From positions 1 through 42,897 of the forward strand of contig CAZDGN010000015.1 in the NCBI GenBank assembly GCA_964505265.1: 42,897 bases of DNA. The letters run 5' to 3'. Both the position numbers and the translations under genes were made by a program. The notes below the pieces were generated by a model that had not been told where the DNA came from, searched no databases, and saw only the letters and a list, made by a program, of their open reading frames with translations. Source of the DNA: CAILUF01 sp964505265 (lineage in GTDB: Bacteria > Pseudomonadota > Alphaproteobacteria > Rickettsiales > UBA1997). Of this stretch, positions 25,666 to 34,399 are shown in pieces (position 1 is the first letter of the stretch; every line of letters begins with the position of its first letter).

Positions 25666-25674
25666 TTTTTTAAA

Positions 25675-28600
25675 TTAAACATTTAACAACTTAAGCCAAA
25701 ACTTTGTGGTTTTTTCAAGTAAAGAATTTTGCATACATCTATCCTGAAGCATTTCAAAATCTAATTCATCGCTATTTTGATCTTGACTTGCACAAGAAAA
25801 AAAATATGCAACTTTACCATTTTCTACCGTCTTTTTTTGCAAACACTGCCCACAAACCCCCTTCATCATACATTGCATATTGGCATTTAAGCTGGCAATT
25901 GAATATTTTGCCAAAGCAAATTCTGGCACCAAATTTTCAAGTCTTAATTTGGCGACTTCATACATAAGATTGTCATTACCAATAGCAAAAATTCTATCAA
26001 TTTTTTGCGAATTTTTTAAAAAATAATTTTTAATTGAATCAATTACATTACCATGAAAAAACTCACTTGAAGCTGAATTTTCATCAATTGAAATTATCAA
26101 TTCATCGGTGTTTTTTTTCATTAAATCAAAATTTACGATAAAATTTTTTTGTCGATAACCAGCAAAAAAAATTACTTTGCAACCATTAGCTCGAAAAATC
26201 TCAGCCAAAGCAGTTAGAGGCTGGTTTCCCCGCCCACCACCAATTAACACTACAATTTCATTTTTTGGAATTTCTGTTGGCTTGCCACTTGGACCCATAA
26301 AAACACAAGGCTCACCCACCTTAAAATTTTGAATTAAACTGGTCGAACCGCCCGTTTCAACTATTATTCCTGAAATAATTCCTGTTTGTTGATTAATTTT
26401 TAGAGCGGTAATCACCACCCCTTCCATTGCCAAAATTTGATTGGAAATTTCTGGCGCTAAAGCATGATAATTATGAAGTCGAAAAATTTGACCAACCTTA
26501 GTTTGACTCGCAAGCAAAAAGGATTTAATTTCGACTTCAATTACATATTCGGACAAGCGATTAATTTTTTCTATATTAACTAAGAAATCTTCTTTATAAT
26601 TACGATATTTTGCTAAATCTTCTAAGTTTTTACTTATTTTTGTTTGTTGTTTTAAAATATTATTAATTTGTAAATAACCCTTTTTAGCACTTGCCATCGC
26701 TCTAACAACATTGCCTTCAAAATTTGGATGCAAATCGCCAAAAAAACTTACAGCATTAAGATTTTTAGCATTGAATTTAGTAATAAAATTAACATTTGTT
26801 TCTTTTGATGAATGAGTATTTTGACCCTTATAATCAGAGGTTTTAAGATATTTTCCATCATTTTCAAAATCCAAATTATCTTCGAGTACGAATGATAAAT
26901 TTGGCATAGTTCCAATTGCCATTAACAAGGTTTTGCAAGGAATAATTTGATTATTTTTAGTGCGAATTGCACAAATATGTCGAAATTTATCAACTATAAT
27001 TTCGGCAATTTCTTGATTTTCTATAAATTCTACACCCTCCTGCATTGCCCTTCTCAACTCCTCATGATTTAAACGATAGGCTGGCGATTCAATCATTTTT
27101 TTTCGATATAAAATTTTTGCCTTTGGCAAAAAATTTTCCTGCAATAATTTTTTATCACCTTCAAATTCTTGCATGATTTCTAACTCATACTCGCTAAGAT
27201 TTTTAACAAAATCATCAAATAAATTTTGCTCTTTAAATTTTTCAATTTTGCTAATAAATTTTTCAATTTGTATCTTGTAATATTCCTGCGCCTCTGTTGC
27301 GGTATCAACCGCAGTAAGACCTCCGCCCACCACAATTATTGGTGAACGAATTTGCAAATTGGTAAATAAATTTTCTTGATATGCCCCCGTCAATTGCAAT
27401 GCCATCAAAAAATCCGATGCCAATTTCACACCTTTGGCAAAATTATTTTTAATATCCAAAAATTGCGGCCTCCCAGCTCCAACACACAAAGCAACATGGT
27501 CAAAACCATATTTTTCAAAAGCAATTTCATCGTTAATTGACGAGCCAAAGCGCAAACCCCCATACATTGCAAAATTTCTTCTTCTTTCCAATAATAAACG
27601 AATAATTTTCAAATAATTCTTATCAAATCTAGCGGTGATGCCATATTCGGCTACCCCGCCAAAACCGCCAATTAAACGGTTTGCAAGCGGTTCATACAAA
27701 TCTTCAACATTTTCTATTGGCACAAATTCTTGGGCTCTATGAAATTCATCCACTCCCGATATTTCAGATTTTAATGGCTCAATTTTTAGGCCATCAATTG
27801 CGACCACTTCATGGCCTTCATTTAATAAATAATGACTTAAAGTATAGCCCGCTGGACCAAGACCACAAACCAAAATCTTTTTACCCGTAGATTTTTTTGG
27901 CAATGGATTTAAAATATTTAACGGATTCCAACGAGTTAAAAGCGAATAAATTTCAAAACCAAAAGGCAAATGTAACACATCCTTCAAAACCCTTGATTCA
28001 ATTTGCGGAATATCGACCGGCTCTTGCTTTTGAAAAATACAAGATTTCATACAATCGTTACAAATGCGATGTCCAGTGCCAGCAATCATCGGGTTATCAA
28101 GAACAGCCATCGCAAGACTGCCGATATTATAGCCCTGATTTTTTAACAAATTCATTTCCGAGATTTTTTCATCAAGCGGACAACCACTAAGCTCAATTTT
28201 TAAAGCATCAATGACGAATTTTTCTTGGTTTTTTTCTTTTAGACCCTTTTGACAAGAATCTTTATTTTGCAAATGACAATAAATGCAATAATCAGTTTCA
28301 CCCGCTACTCTAATCGCTTCATAACCATTATCGGTAAGATTAAAACCTCTCCTGTGGCGATTATTAACTTCATCAATTAAATTAAATTTATCAATTTTTT
28401 TTGGTAAAATAAAAAGCATTCCCTTTTCGTGAAATTTTTTACCGTCTTTCGAAAACAAAGCCCAAATTGCATATTTTTCAAGATCATCCTTTGGCTTTGA
28501 ACCAAGAATCTCATCGCTTAATTTTAATTCAATATTGGCAATATCATCAAAATTTACCTGTAATTTTTCTAAAAATAAATTAGCTTGAAAATTCTTGATT

Positions 28601-28941
28601 AAATCCAGATCATGCTCATTAAATTTTTTAGCAATATACCTTTGAACGAAGTCTTTTCTTGCTTTTGCTACATTTTGATATGCCAAATATTGTTGAGTTA
28701 AATTAGAATTTTGCGATGAAATCAAAAATAATTTTGCCAAAAAAAATTCTAAAATCTTGGCAAGCTCAATCAAATATTGCGAATTATTTTGATTGTAATT
28801 TTGATATTCATTCAAAATGTCTGTATGATTTTTTTGCAAGAAGTCTAAAAAATATTTATGAATTTTTTCTATGCCCGATAATTCATATAAATCTTTAAAT
28901 TCCAAATCGAATTCTGGGTTAAGAAATTTTTTTGATAACAT
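25675..28941 (-). CDS. GltD/NfnB-like flavoprotein fused to a PyrK/NfnA-like ferredoxin reductase domain
   Basis: The 1088 residues fall into four parts. Residues 1-200 are helical with no family I know. At 215-305 an Fe-S domain of GltD type has Cys219, 222, 230, 254 (GCPL), 294, 297 and 301. At 350-750 a two-dinucleotide-binding domain has an FAD motif (CGLGPAG, 359-365) and an NAD(P) motif (VVGGGLTAVDTA, 537-548). From about 800 a PyrK-like domain has LIGGGRGNQPLTALAEIF and a [2Fe-2S] set at Cys1024, 1030, 1033 and 1050. The last two parts resemble the two subunits of the electron-bifurcating transhydrogenase NfnAB in one chain. A glutamate-synthase-like or other oxidoreductase role is also possible. 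Its start overlaps the end of murE by 23 bases. Confidence 0.85.
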   Translation of the reverse strand: MLSKKFLNPEFDLEFKDLYELSGIEKIHKYFLDFLQKNHTDILNEYQNYNQNNSQYLIELAKILEFFLAKLFLISSQNSNLTQQYLAYQNVAKARKDFVQRYIAKKFNEHDLDLIKNFQANLFLEKLQVNFDDIANIELKLSDEILGSKPKDDLEKYAIWALFSKDGKKFHEKGMLFILPKKIDKFNLIDEVNNRHRRGFNLTDNGYEAIRVAGETDYCIYCHLQNKDSCQKGLKEKNQEKFVIDALKIELSGCPLDEKISEMNLLKNQGYNIGSLAMAVLDNPMIAGTGHRICNDCMKSCIFQKQEPVDIPQIESRVLKDVLHLPFGFEIYSLLTRWNPLNILNPLPKKSTGKKILVCGLGPAGYTLSHYLLNEGHEVVAIDGLKIEPLKSEISGVDEFHRAQEFVPIENVEDLYEPLANRLIGGFGGVAEYGITARFDKNYLKIIRLLLERRRNFAMYGGLRFGSSINDEIAFEKYGFDHVALCVGAGRPQFLDIKNNFAKGVKLASDFLMALQLTGAYQENLFTNLQIRSPIIVVGGGLTAVDTATEAQEYYKIQIEKFISKIEKFKEQNLFDDFVKNLSEYELEIMQEFEGDKKLLQENFLPKAKILYRKKMIESPAYRLNHEELRRAMQEGVEFIENQEIAEIIVDKFRHICAIRTKNNQIIPCKTLLMAIGTMPNLSFVLEDNLDFENDGKYLKTSDYKGQNTHSSKETNVNFITKFNAKNLNAVSFFGDLHPNFEGNVVRAMASAKKGYLQINNILKQQTKISKNLEDLAKYRNYKEDFLVNIEKINRLSEYVIEVEIKSFLLASQTKVGQIFRLHNYHALAPEISNQILAMEGVVITALKINQQTGIISGIIVETGGSTSLIQNFKVGEPCVFMGPSGKPTEIPKNEIVVLIGGGRGNQPLTALAEIFRANGCKVIFFAGYRQKNFIVNFDLMKKNTDELIISIDENSASSEFFHGNVIDSIKNYFLKNSQKIDRIFAIGNDNLMYEVAKLRLENLVPEFALAKYSIASLNANMQCMMKGVCGQCLQKKTVENGKVAYFFSCASQDQNSDELDFEMLQDRCMQNSLLEKTTKFWLKLLNV

Positions 28942-30427
28942 TTTTTATAATTTTTACTTCGTTAAATTCAAATTTTTCTGTGCCAATAATTTGATAATTT
29001 TCATGACCTTTACCAGCTATAATCAAAACATCACCCGCTTGCAAATTTTCAATGGCAAATTTAATGGCATTTTCTCTGTTCGCTATTTCAAGAAAATTAT
29101 TTTTTTTACAACCCAAAATAATTTGAGAACGAATAATTTCTGCTTTTTCCAATCTCGGATTATCGTCGGTTATAATCACCGAATCCGCTAATTCACTAGC
29201 AATTTCGCCCATTATTGGACGCTTTTTATCATCACGATTGCCACCACAACCAAATAAAATAATCAAGCGATTTTTGGTGATTTTTCTGGCGGTTAATAAA
29301 ACATTTTCAATGGCATCTGGCGAGTGAGCAAAATCAATAAAAATTTTAGCATTATTAAAGCCTTCAACAAATTGCATACGTCCAAAGGCAGGAGATAATT
29401 TATCAAATTTTTTTAGTAATATAGACAATTCTTGAGGGGATAATTTATTTTTGGAAAGAAAAATTCCAAGCGCACAAAGTATGTTATGAACCTGAAAATC
29501 TCCAAAAATGTGATGATTAAAACTAAAAATATTTCCCGAATATTCAAACTCAATTTTTTGTTCTTCCTTGGCAATTAATTTGAGTTTTTCACCTTTAAAT
29601 CCGTAATCAATTATTTCAATTTTGTTTTGCTCGCAAAGTTTTTTAATCTTGCTAAATTCTTGGATATCGGCATTTAGAACCGCCACAGCATTATTTTTGG
29701 ATTGAGGCAAAATTTTGGTAAATAAAATCATTTTGCAAGCAAAATAATTTTCCATATTTTGATGATAATCTAAATGGTCTTGCGTAAAATTGGTAAATGC
29801 TCCAACCTCAATATTTAAGGCCCCTACTCGCCCCTGGTCAAGACCAATTGAACTAACTTCAATGGCAACATCATTCACTCCATTTTCCCTCAAAATTGCC
29901 AAATTTTTATAAAGTGTAGCTATATCTGGAGTAGTAAGAGAAAAATCTGATAATTTATTTTTAATTTCAAAATCACAATTGATTCCTAAAGTGCCAATTG
30001 AAGCGGATTTTTTGCCAGAAAATTCTAAAATCTGACGAGTAAATTCTGCAGTCGAAGTTTTGCCATTAGTGCCAGTTATAGCATAAATATTTTCTGGTAA
30101 GTCGTGATAAAAAACTTTTAAAACTTCTTTCAAAATTATCTTGGCATCACCAATGATAAAAATAAAATTTGGATTTTCTTTTAAAAATTTTTTATAATCA
30201 AATTGGCTATTTTTATCAATTACAGCAACCTTAGTTCCTAGACTGGCAACTTCTCGCACAAAATTAGCTCCGTCAATTTTAAGACCAATTATTCCAAAAA
30301 AAATCGAATTCGCTTTAGCTTTTTTTGATTCAATAATAATATCATAAATTTGAATTTGGTCAAGATTTTGTGAATTATGAACCAAATTATAATTTGATAA
30401 ATTAAGAATTATTTGAGCTAAATTCAT
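28919..30427 (-). CDS. murE: UDP-MurNAc-L-Ala-D-Glu:meso-diaminopimelate ligase
   Basis: MurE adds the third amino acid to the peptidoglycan stem. The ATP-binding loop is TGTNGKTS at 118-125. The conserved LTTPDIATLY, FTQDHLDYHQ and DFAHSPDAIENVL blocks are present. DDNPRLEKAE carries the D-N-P-R signature typical of enzymes using meso-diaminopimelate. Length 502. It overlaps pyrF at its start by 26 bases and the flavoprotein gene at its end by 23, outside the usual mur/fts cluster. With glmU it shows the organism makes peptidoglycan. Confidence 0.96.
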   Translation of the reverse strand: MNLAQIILNLSNYNLVHNSQNLDQIQIYDIIIESKKAKANSIFFGIIGLKIDGANFVREVASLGTKVAVIDKNSQFDYKKFLKENPNFIFIIGDAKIILKEVLKVFYHDLPENIYAITGTNGKTSTAEFTRQILEFSGKKSASIGTLGINCDFEIKNKLSDFSLTTPDIATLYKNLAILRENGVNDVAIEVSSIGLDQGRVGALNIEVGAFTNFTQDHLDYHQNMENYFACKMILFTKILPQSKNNAVAVLNADIQEFSKIKKLCEQNKIEIIDYGFKGEKLKLIAKEEQKIEFEYSGNIFSFNHHIFGDFQVHNILCALGIFLSKNKLSPQELSILLKKFDKLSPAFGRMQFVEGFNNAKIFIDFAHSPDAIENVLLTARKITKNRLIILFGCGGNRDDKKRPIMGEIASELADSVIITDDNPRLEKAEIIRSQIILGCKKNNFLEIANRENAIKFAIENLQAGDVLIIAGKGHENYQIIGTEKFEFNEVKIIKNVIKKIS

Positions 30428-31106
30428 GAATTAAATCGTTAAATTTTTTCGCCATTAATTGTGGATTTTCACTAAGAGTAATAGGTCTTCCAACTACCAA
30501 ATGATTGACTCCGTCTTTTAAGGCAGTTTTAACATCACTTACTCTTTTTTGGTCATCATTATATATATTTTCAAGGCGAATTCCTGGGGAAATAATTACA
30601 AAGTCTTGATTAATCTTTTGTCGCAAAAACTTAGCTTCATGACCAGAGGCAATCACTCCATCAAGACCAGATTTCAAAGCTAAATCGGTTTTTTTTAAAA
30701 CTAAATCTTCGATTTTGAGATTAGCTTCGAAACCCATTTGCTCTAAATCAGTTTTATCAAGATTTGTTAAAACTGTGACACCCAAAATCTTCAGATTTCC
30801 TTTATTTTCGCTGGCTTTTTGCATAATATCAGCACTCGCACAGTGCATTGTTAGAAAATCAATTGGATATTGAGATAGGTTTTTAACAGTTTTGGCAATA
30901 GTTTGTGAGATGTCGTAGATTTTTAAATCGGCAAAAATTTTTTTGTTTTTCTTTGTCAAAAATTCAATGATTTTAAAATAATCACCGCTTGCCAAAAGCT
31001 CAAGCCCAATCTTGAAAAAAACTACCTCTTCATCGAGAATTTCAATTAATTTTTTAGCTTCAGTGAAATTTTCAACATCGATGGCGACAATTAATTTATC
31101 ATTCAT
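30402..31106 (-). CDS. pyrF: Orotidine 5'-phosphate decarboxylase
   Basis: It makes UMP from OMP, the last step of pyrimidine synthesis. The barrel shows AIDVENFTEAKKL at the start and the catalytic charged network FADLKIYDISQTIAKTV around residue 59, with DLK-x-x-D intact. The phosphate-binding end is DGVNHLVVGRPIT. Length 234. It follows plsY by 2 bases and overlaps murE by 26. With the carB half at 32.7 kb it indicates de novo pyrimidine synthesis. Confidence 0.95.
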   Translation of the reverse strand: MNDKLIVAIDVENFTEAKKLIEILDEEVVFFKIGLELLASGDYFKIIEFLTKKNKKIFADLKIYDISQTIAKTVKNLSQYPIDFLTMHCASADIMQKASENKGNLKILGVTVLTNLDKTDLEQMGFEANLKIEDLVLKKTDLALKSGLDGVIASGHEAKFLRQKINQDFVIISPGIRLENIYNDDQKRVSDVKTALKDGVNHLVVGRPITLSENPQLMAKKFNDLIHEFSSNNS

Positions 31107-31108
31107 AT

Positions 31109-31708
31109 TTACATTCTTTTTTCTTCGCCAGTTAAAATTCTAAGCACATTTTCTTTGTGTTTATAAAAGATTAAAACAAAAACAGCCCAACAAAAGATTA
31201 TTTGTAAAATTGGAGCATCATAAGCAGTAGAAAAAATTGTGGTGGAAAAAATAGCAATTATTGAGGCAACGGCTGAAATTCTGAAAGCCATAAAACATAA
31301 AATCCAAAAAAATATCGCCAACATACCTACATTAAAATCTAATGCTAAAAGAGAGCCGATTGTTGTGGCAATGCCTTTGCCTCCCTTAAATTTCAGGTAA
31401 ATTGGAAAGATATGAGCACAAATTCCAACCAAAGAAACCAATACTAAAAAATTGTGAAGTCCATCTACTTCAACAAAAGTAAATCGAGCAATTATTACCA
31501 TAATCATGCTTTTTCCTGAATCGCAAATAAAGGTCAAAATGCCTAACTTTTTTCCTAAAATTCTAGTGACATTTGTGGCACCAATATTACCAGAACCAAG
31601 CTCTCTAATGTCAGTTTTAGCAAAAATTTTTGAAAATAATAAACCAAATGGAATTGAGCAAATAAAATAGGTAATTAATAAAAAAATCAATTGATAAAAA
31701 TAGATCAT
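31109..31708 (-). CDS. plsY: Acyl-phosphate:glycerol-3-phosphate acyltransferase PlsY
   Basis: A membrane enzyme that makes lysophosphatidic acid from acyl phosphate, the first step of phospholipid synthesis. The three PlsY motifs are present: IRELGSGNIGATNVTRILG near residue 35, FKGGKGIATTIGSLLA near 106 and a final cytoplasmic IFYKHKENVLRILTGEEKRM. Five hydrophobic segments. Length 199. Its start overlaps the end of sspB by 4 bases (ATGA), indicating coupled translation. Confidence 0.95.
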   Translation of the reverse strand: MIYFYQLIFLLITYFICSIPFGLLFSKIFAKTDIRELGSGNIGATNVTRILGKKLGILTFICDSGKSMIMVIIARFTFVEVDGLHNFLVLVSLVGICAHIFPIYLKFKGGKGIATTIGSLLALDFNVGMLAIFFWILCFMAFRISAVASIIAIFSTTIFSTAYDAPILQIIFCWAVFVLIFYKHKENVLRILTGEEKRM

Positions 31709-32205
31709 GAGTCCAAATTTGAATTGGGTTTAATATTTTTTCTAAAGGCATCGAGTGAAATTACTTTTGCTGATAAATCTATATTTTTGTTTTCTGATTT
31801 ATTGGCTAAATTACTTTCATCAAACTTATTTTCAATTTCATCTATTTCGCCATAGGTCATACTGAATTTTAGGGCAAAATTCATCGATGGATCGGCAAAT
31901 GAAGTAATTGATTTATATGGGATGGTAAGCTTTTCATATTTGCTGTTAAAGCTCAAGGAAATCTTGAAAAAATTCTCTTCGACCACAAGATTTTTATATT
32001 GATATTGAATGGCAATGGTCATTTCTTCTGGATATTTTTCTTTAACCGCTTTAGGTATAACAACACCCGGAAATTTTGTTAAAAATGTTACTATGAAATA
32101 ATGCTTTCCAGGAAGCCCCGTTTTTTCTATCTTTTTTAAAGTTTCAAATATCACGGAACGCATTGAATTTTCAATAATCTCGTCATAGCCGATTAAATCT
32201 TGCAT
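31705..32205 (-). CDS. sspB: ClpXP adaptor SspB, alphaproteobacterial type
   Basis: SspB tethers tmRNA-tagged polypeptides to the ClpXP protease. The N-terminal domain (1-125) has the family's IGYDEIIENSMRSVIFETLKKIEKTGLPGKHYFIVTF opening and the FPGVVIPKAVKEKYPEEMTIAIQYQYKNL block. A poorly conserved linker leads to the C-terminal ClpX-binding tail VISLDAFRKN near 150-159. Length 166 fits. It heads the sspB-plsY-pyrF-murE-flavoprotein run. The tmRNA gene whose tag it should recognise lies just upstream on the same strand, with roughly 80 bases between the tmRNA 3' end and the ATG. Confidence 0.9.
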   Translation of the reverse strand: MQDLIGYDEIIENSMRSVIFETLKKIEKTGLPGKHYFIVTFLTKFPGVVIPKAVKEKYPEEMTIAIQYQYKNLVVEENFFKISLSFNSKYEKLTIPYKSITSFADPSMNFALKFSMTYGEIDEIENKFDESNLANKSENKNIDLSAKVISLDAFRKNIKPNSNLDS

Positions 32206-32284
32206 GAATTTAGGTAAATTATTTATTAATATTTAAGAGGTAAATACATTATTTACGCTTTATATTTGGGATTTTTTTAATAAA

Positions 32285-32620
32285 AACTAAAAACTCCAAA
32301 AGTGCCCAGTCTTCTGTTGACAGGCGACTGGACAAGCCCCGACAAAATGCTTAAGCTATTGCAAATTTTTTCGCGTAAGCAGGTGCAAAATTGTCATTAG
32401 CAAAATTATCATTTGCGTTTATTGTTTTTGAACGGATATTGACGAATCAATCGGCAGTTTCTCAACCGAGCAAAGTCATTTTTTTTAGCGAATGTCGAAA
32501 GCTATTCATCCCCATAAATTTGTTACAAATAATGGTGGAGATGCTGGGCTCTGCCCCCAGGTCCATAACGTTTATTATAAAATGCATTTATTGCCATATT
32601 TGTCTTTATACAAGACAGCA
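32285..32620 (-). ncRNA. ssrA: Circularly permuted (two-piece) tmRNA
   Basis: tmRNA rescues stalled ribosomes and adds a degradation tag. Read on the minus strand, the acceptor piece comes first: T-arm CTGGG/CCCAG at 32560-32544 with loop GGCAGAG, then CATCTCC and encoded ACCA ending at 32533. A 19-base spacer (32532-32514) follows, then the coding piece beginning GGGGATG at 32513. GGGGATG pairs with CATCTCC over 7 bp with a G-U as the third pair, the alanine identity element. TTTCGAC follows as in other tmRNAs. The tag frame runs 32416-32351: two ANDNF units, then APAYAKKFAIA and TAA. A stem (32333-32326 with 32311-32304) follows as a pseudoknot or 3' hairpin. Outer ends are approximate. Confidence 0.93.
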
Positions 32621-32625
32621 AACAC

Positions 32626-32653
32626 AATATAATCTAAAAATTAAATTTAACAA
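32626..32653 (-). promoter_or_regulatory. Candidate tmRNA promoter
   Basis: On the minus strand TTGTTA (32653-32648) and TATATT (32631-32626) are spaced by 16 bases. They would start transcription near 32619, shortly before the acceptor piece. The same transcript could continue into sspB if the hairpin after the tag does not terminate it. Confidence 0.45.
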
Positions 32654-32739
32654 GTATTTTATAAATCCCAAAAAAAACTTACAAAAAAACTTGTTGATAA
32701 AAAATTAGCAAATATAATTTTAATAAAAATTTTAAAAAA

Positions 32740-34377
32740 ATGATAAATAATTTTTCTGCAACTCATAAAAATAACCCAAATCATTATTTTTTAAACCACT
32801 GCGAATCAAATCCAACAAATCGCAACAAAGTTATAATATTGGGCTCAGGTCCAAACCGAATTGGTCAAGGTATTGAATTTGATTATACTTGTGTTCATGC
32901 CTCTTATGCCTTCAAAGAAAATGATATTGAGGCCATAATGGTTAATTGCAATCCAGAAACCGTTTCCACCGATTACGATACTTCCGATCGCCTGTATTTT
33001 GAGCCACTAACCGCTGAAGACACCATTGAATTGATTAAAAAAGAAATGTCGAACGGAAAATTAATTGGGGTCAATGTTCAATTTGGTGGACAAACCCCCC
33101 TAAGTCTTGCCAAATTTTTGCAAGACGAAAATATTCCAATTATCGGCACCTCACCTGATATGATTGATCTTGCTGAAGATCGTGAGCGTTTTAAAAAATT
33201 ATTACAAGAATTAAAATTGAACCAACCGCAAAATTGTATCGCCAACTCGAAAGCCGAAGTGATTGAAGATGTCCAAAAAATTGGCTTTCCAGTAGTAATT
33301 CGACCTTCTTATGTTCTTGGTGGCAAAGGCATGGCGATAATTTATGACAATGATTATTTGGCAAAATATTTACAAGATTATCAAGATATTTTTGAAACTG
33401 GACCTCTTCTTTTAGACAAATTTCTAACTGATGCAATTGAAGTCGATGTTGATGCTTTATGCGATGGCAATGATGTATTTATTGCAGGTATTATGCAACA
33501 TATCGAAGAGGCGGGTATTCACTCTGGGGATTCCGCTTGCTCAATTCCACCTTACAGCCTTGAAGTCAAAATTATTGAAGAAATTAAAACCGCTACCAAA
33601 AAACTTGCCTTAGCTCTTAATGTTAAAGGTTTAATGAATATTCAATATGCCATTAAAGATGATGTATTATATGTGTTGGAAGTTAATCCTAGAGCCTCTC
33701 GAACCGTTCCATTTGTTGCCAAGGCAACTGGCATTCCAATTGCTAAAATTGCTTCGTTAATTATGGTTGGCAAAAAATTATCCGAATTCAATTTGCAAGA
33801 ACCAAAACTAAAATATTTTTCGGTAAAAGAGGTGGTATTTCCTTTTGCCCGCTTTAACAATGCCGATATAATTTTAGGTCCAGAAATGAAATCAACTGGT
33901 GAAGTTATGGGTATCGACAAAACCTTCCCTTTAGCTTTTGCCAAGGCACAAATTGCTAGCGGAACCAAACTTCCAACTTCTGGTTTAGCCTTTTTATCGG
34001 TTAAAGATTCCGACAAAAAATATTTGATAGAAGTTGCTAAAAAACTTATCAAAATTGGCTTTGAAATTGTTGCCACCAAAGGTACCGCAAAATTTTTAGC
34101 CGAAAATAATATTGAGTCAAAAATTGTCAACAAGGTAACCGAAGCCAAGCCACATGTAGTTGACATGATTGACCGCAAAGAAATAAATATCGTCATCAAT
34201 ACCACCGAAGGAGCTCAGGCTACACGCGATAGTTTTTCTATTCGCAGAACCGCTTTAATGAAAGGTATTACTTATAGCACTACTATGTCTGGAGCCAAGG
34301 CTTTGGTTGATGCCATTGAAGCTTTTAAAAATAATAACTGCAAATTTGAGGTATTTGCCTTACAGGATTTAGTGTAG
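32740..34377 (+). CDS. carB: Carbamoyl-phosphate synthase large subunit, C-terminal half only
   Basis: The large subunit normally has ~1070 residues with two ATP-grasp halves; these 545 residues correspond to about residue 550 onward. After a ~28-residue unmatched leader the match begins VIILGSGPNRIGQGIEFDYTCVHASYAF. It runs through VNCNPETVSTDYDTSDRLYFEP, the carbamate-phosphorylating ATP-grasp domain (VLGGKGM; VLEVNPRASRTVPF) and the C-terminal allosteric MGS-like domain (EIVATKGTAKFL). The frame is intact, so this looks like a split carB with the N-terminal half encoded elsewhere. The upstream side is tmRNA on the other strand, not a carB 5' part. Split forms are known in some archaea and Aquifex. 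Confidence 0.93.
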   Translation: MINNFSATHKNNPNHYFLNHCESNPTNRNKVIILGSGPNRIGQGIEFDYTCVHASYAFKENDIEAIMVNCNPETVSTDYDTSDRLYFEPLTAEDTIELIKKEMSNGKLIGVNVQFGGQTPLSLAKFLQDENIPIIGTSPDMIDLAEDRERFKKLLQELKLNQPQNCIANSKAEVIEDVQKIGFPVVIRPSYVLGGKGMAIIYDNDYLAKYLQDYQDIFETGPLLLDKFLTDAIEVDVDALCDGNDVFIAGIMQHIEEAGIHSGDSACSIPPYSLEVKIIEEIKTATKKLALALNVKGLMNIQYAIKDDVLYVLEVNPRASRTVPFVAKATGIPIAKIASLIMVGKKLSEFNLQEPKLKYFSVKEVVFPFARFNNADIILGPEMKSTGEVMGIDKTFPLAFAKAQIASGTKLPTSGLAFLSVKDSDKKYLIEVAKKLIKIGFEIVATKGTAKFLAENNIESKIVNKVTEAKPHVVDMIDRKEINIVINTTEGAQATRDSFSIRRTALMKGITYSTTMSGAKALVDAIEAFKNNNCKFEVFALQDLV

Positions 34378-34399
34378 TGCAAAATATCATCACCTAAAC

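Noticed and set aside
32391..32708. 105-codon open frame on the plus strand before carB
   Set aside because: It lies antisense to the tmRNA gene, shows no family match, and its openness is explained by the RNA gene and AT-rich flank.
33642..34205. 187-codon open frame antisense to carB
   Set aside because: Long, but it lies wholly within the well-conserved carB frame and has no recognisable domain.
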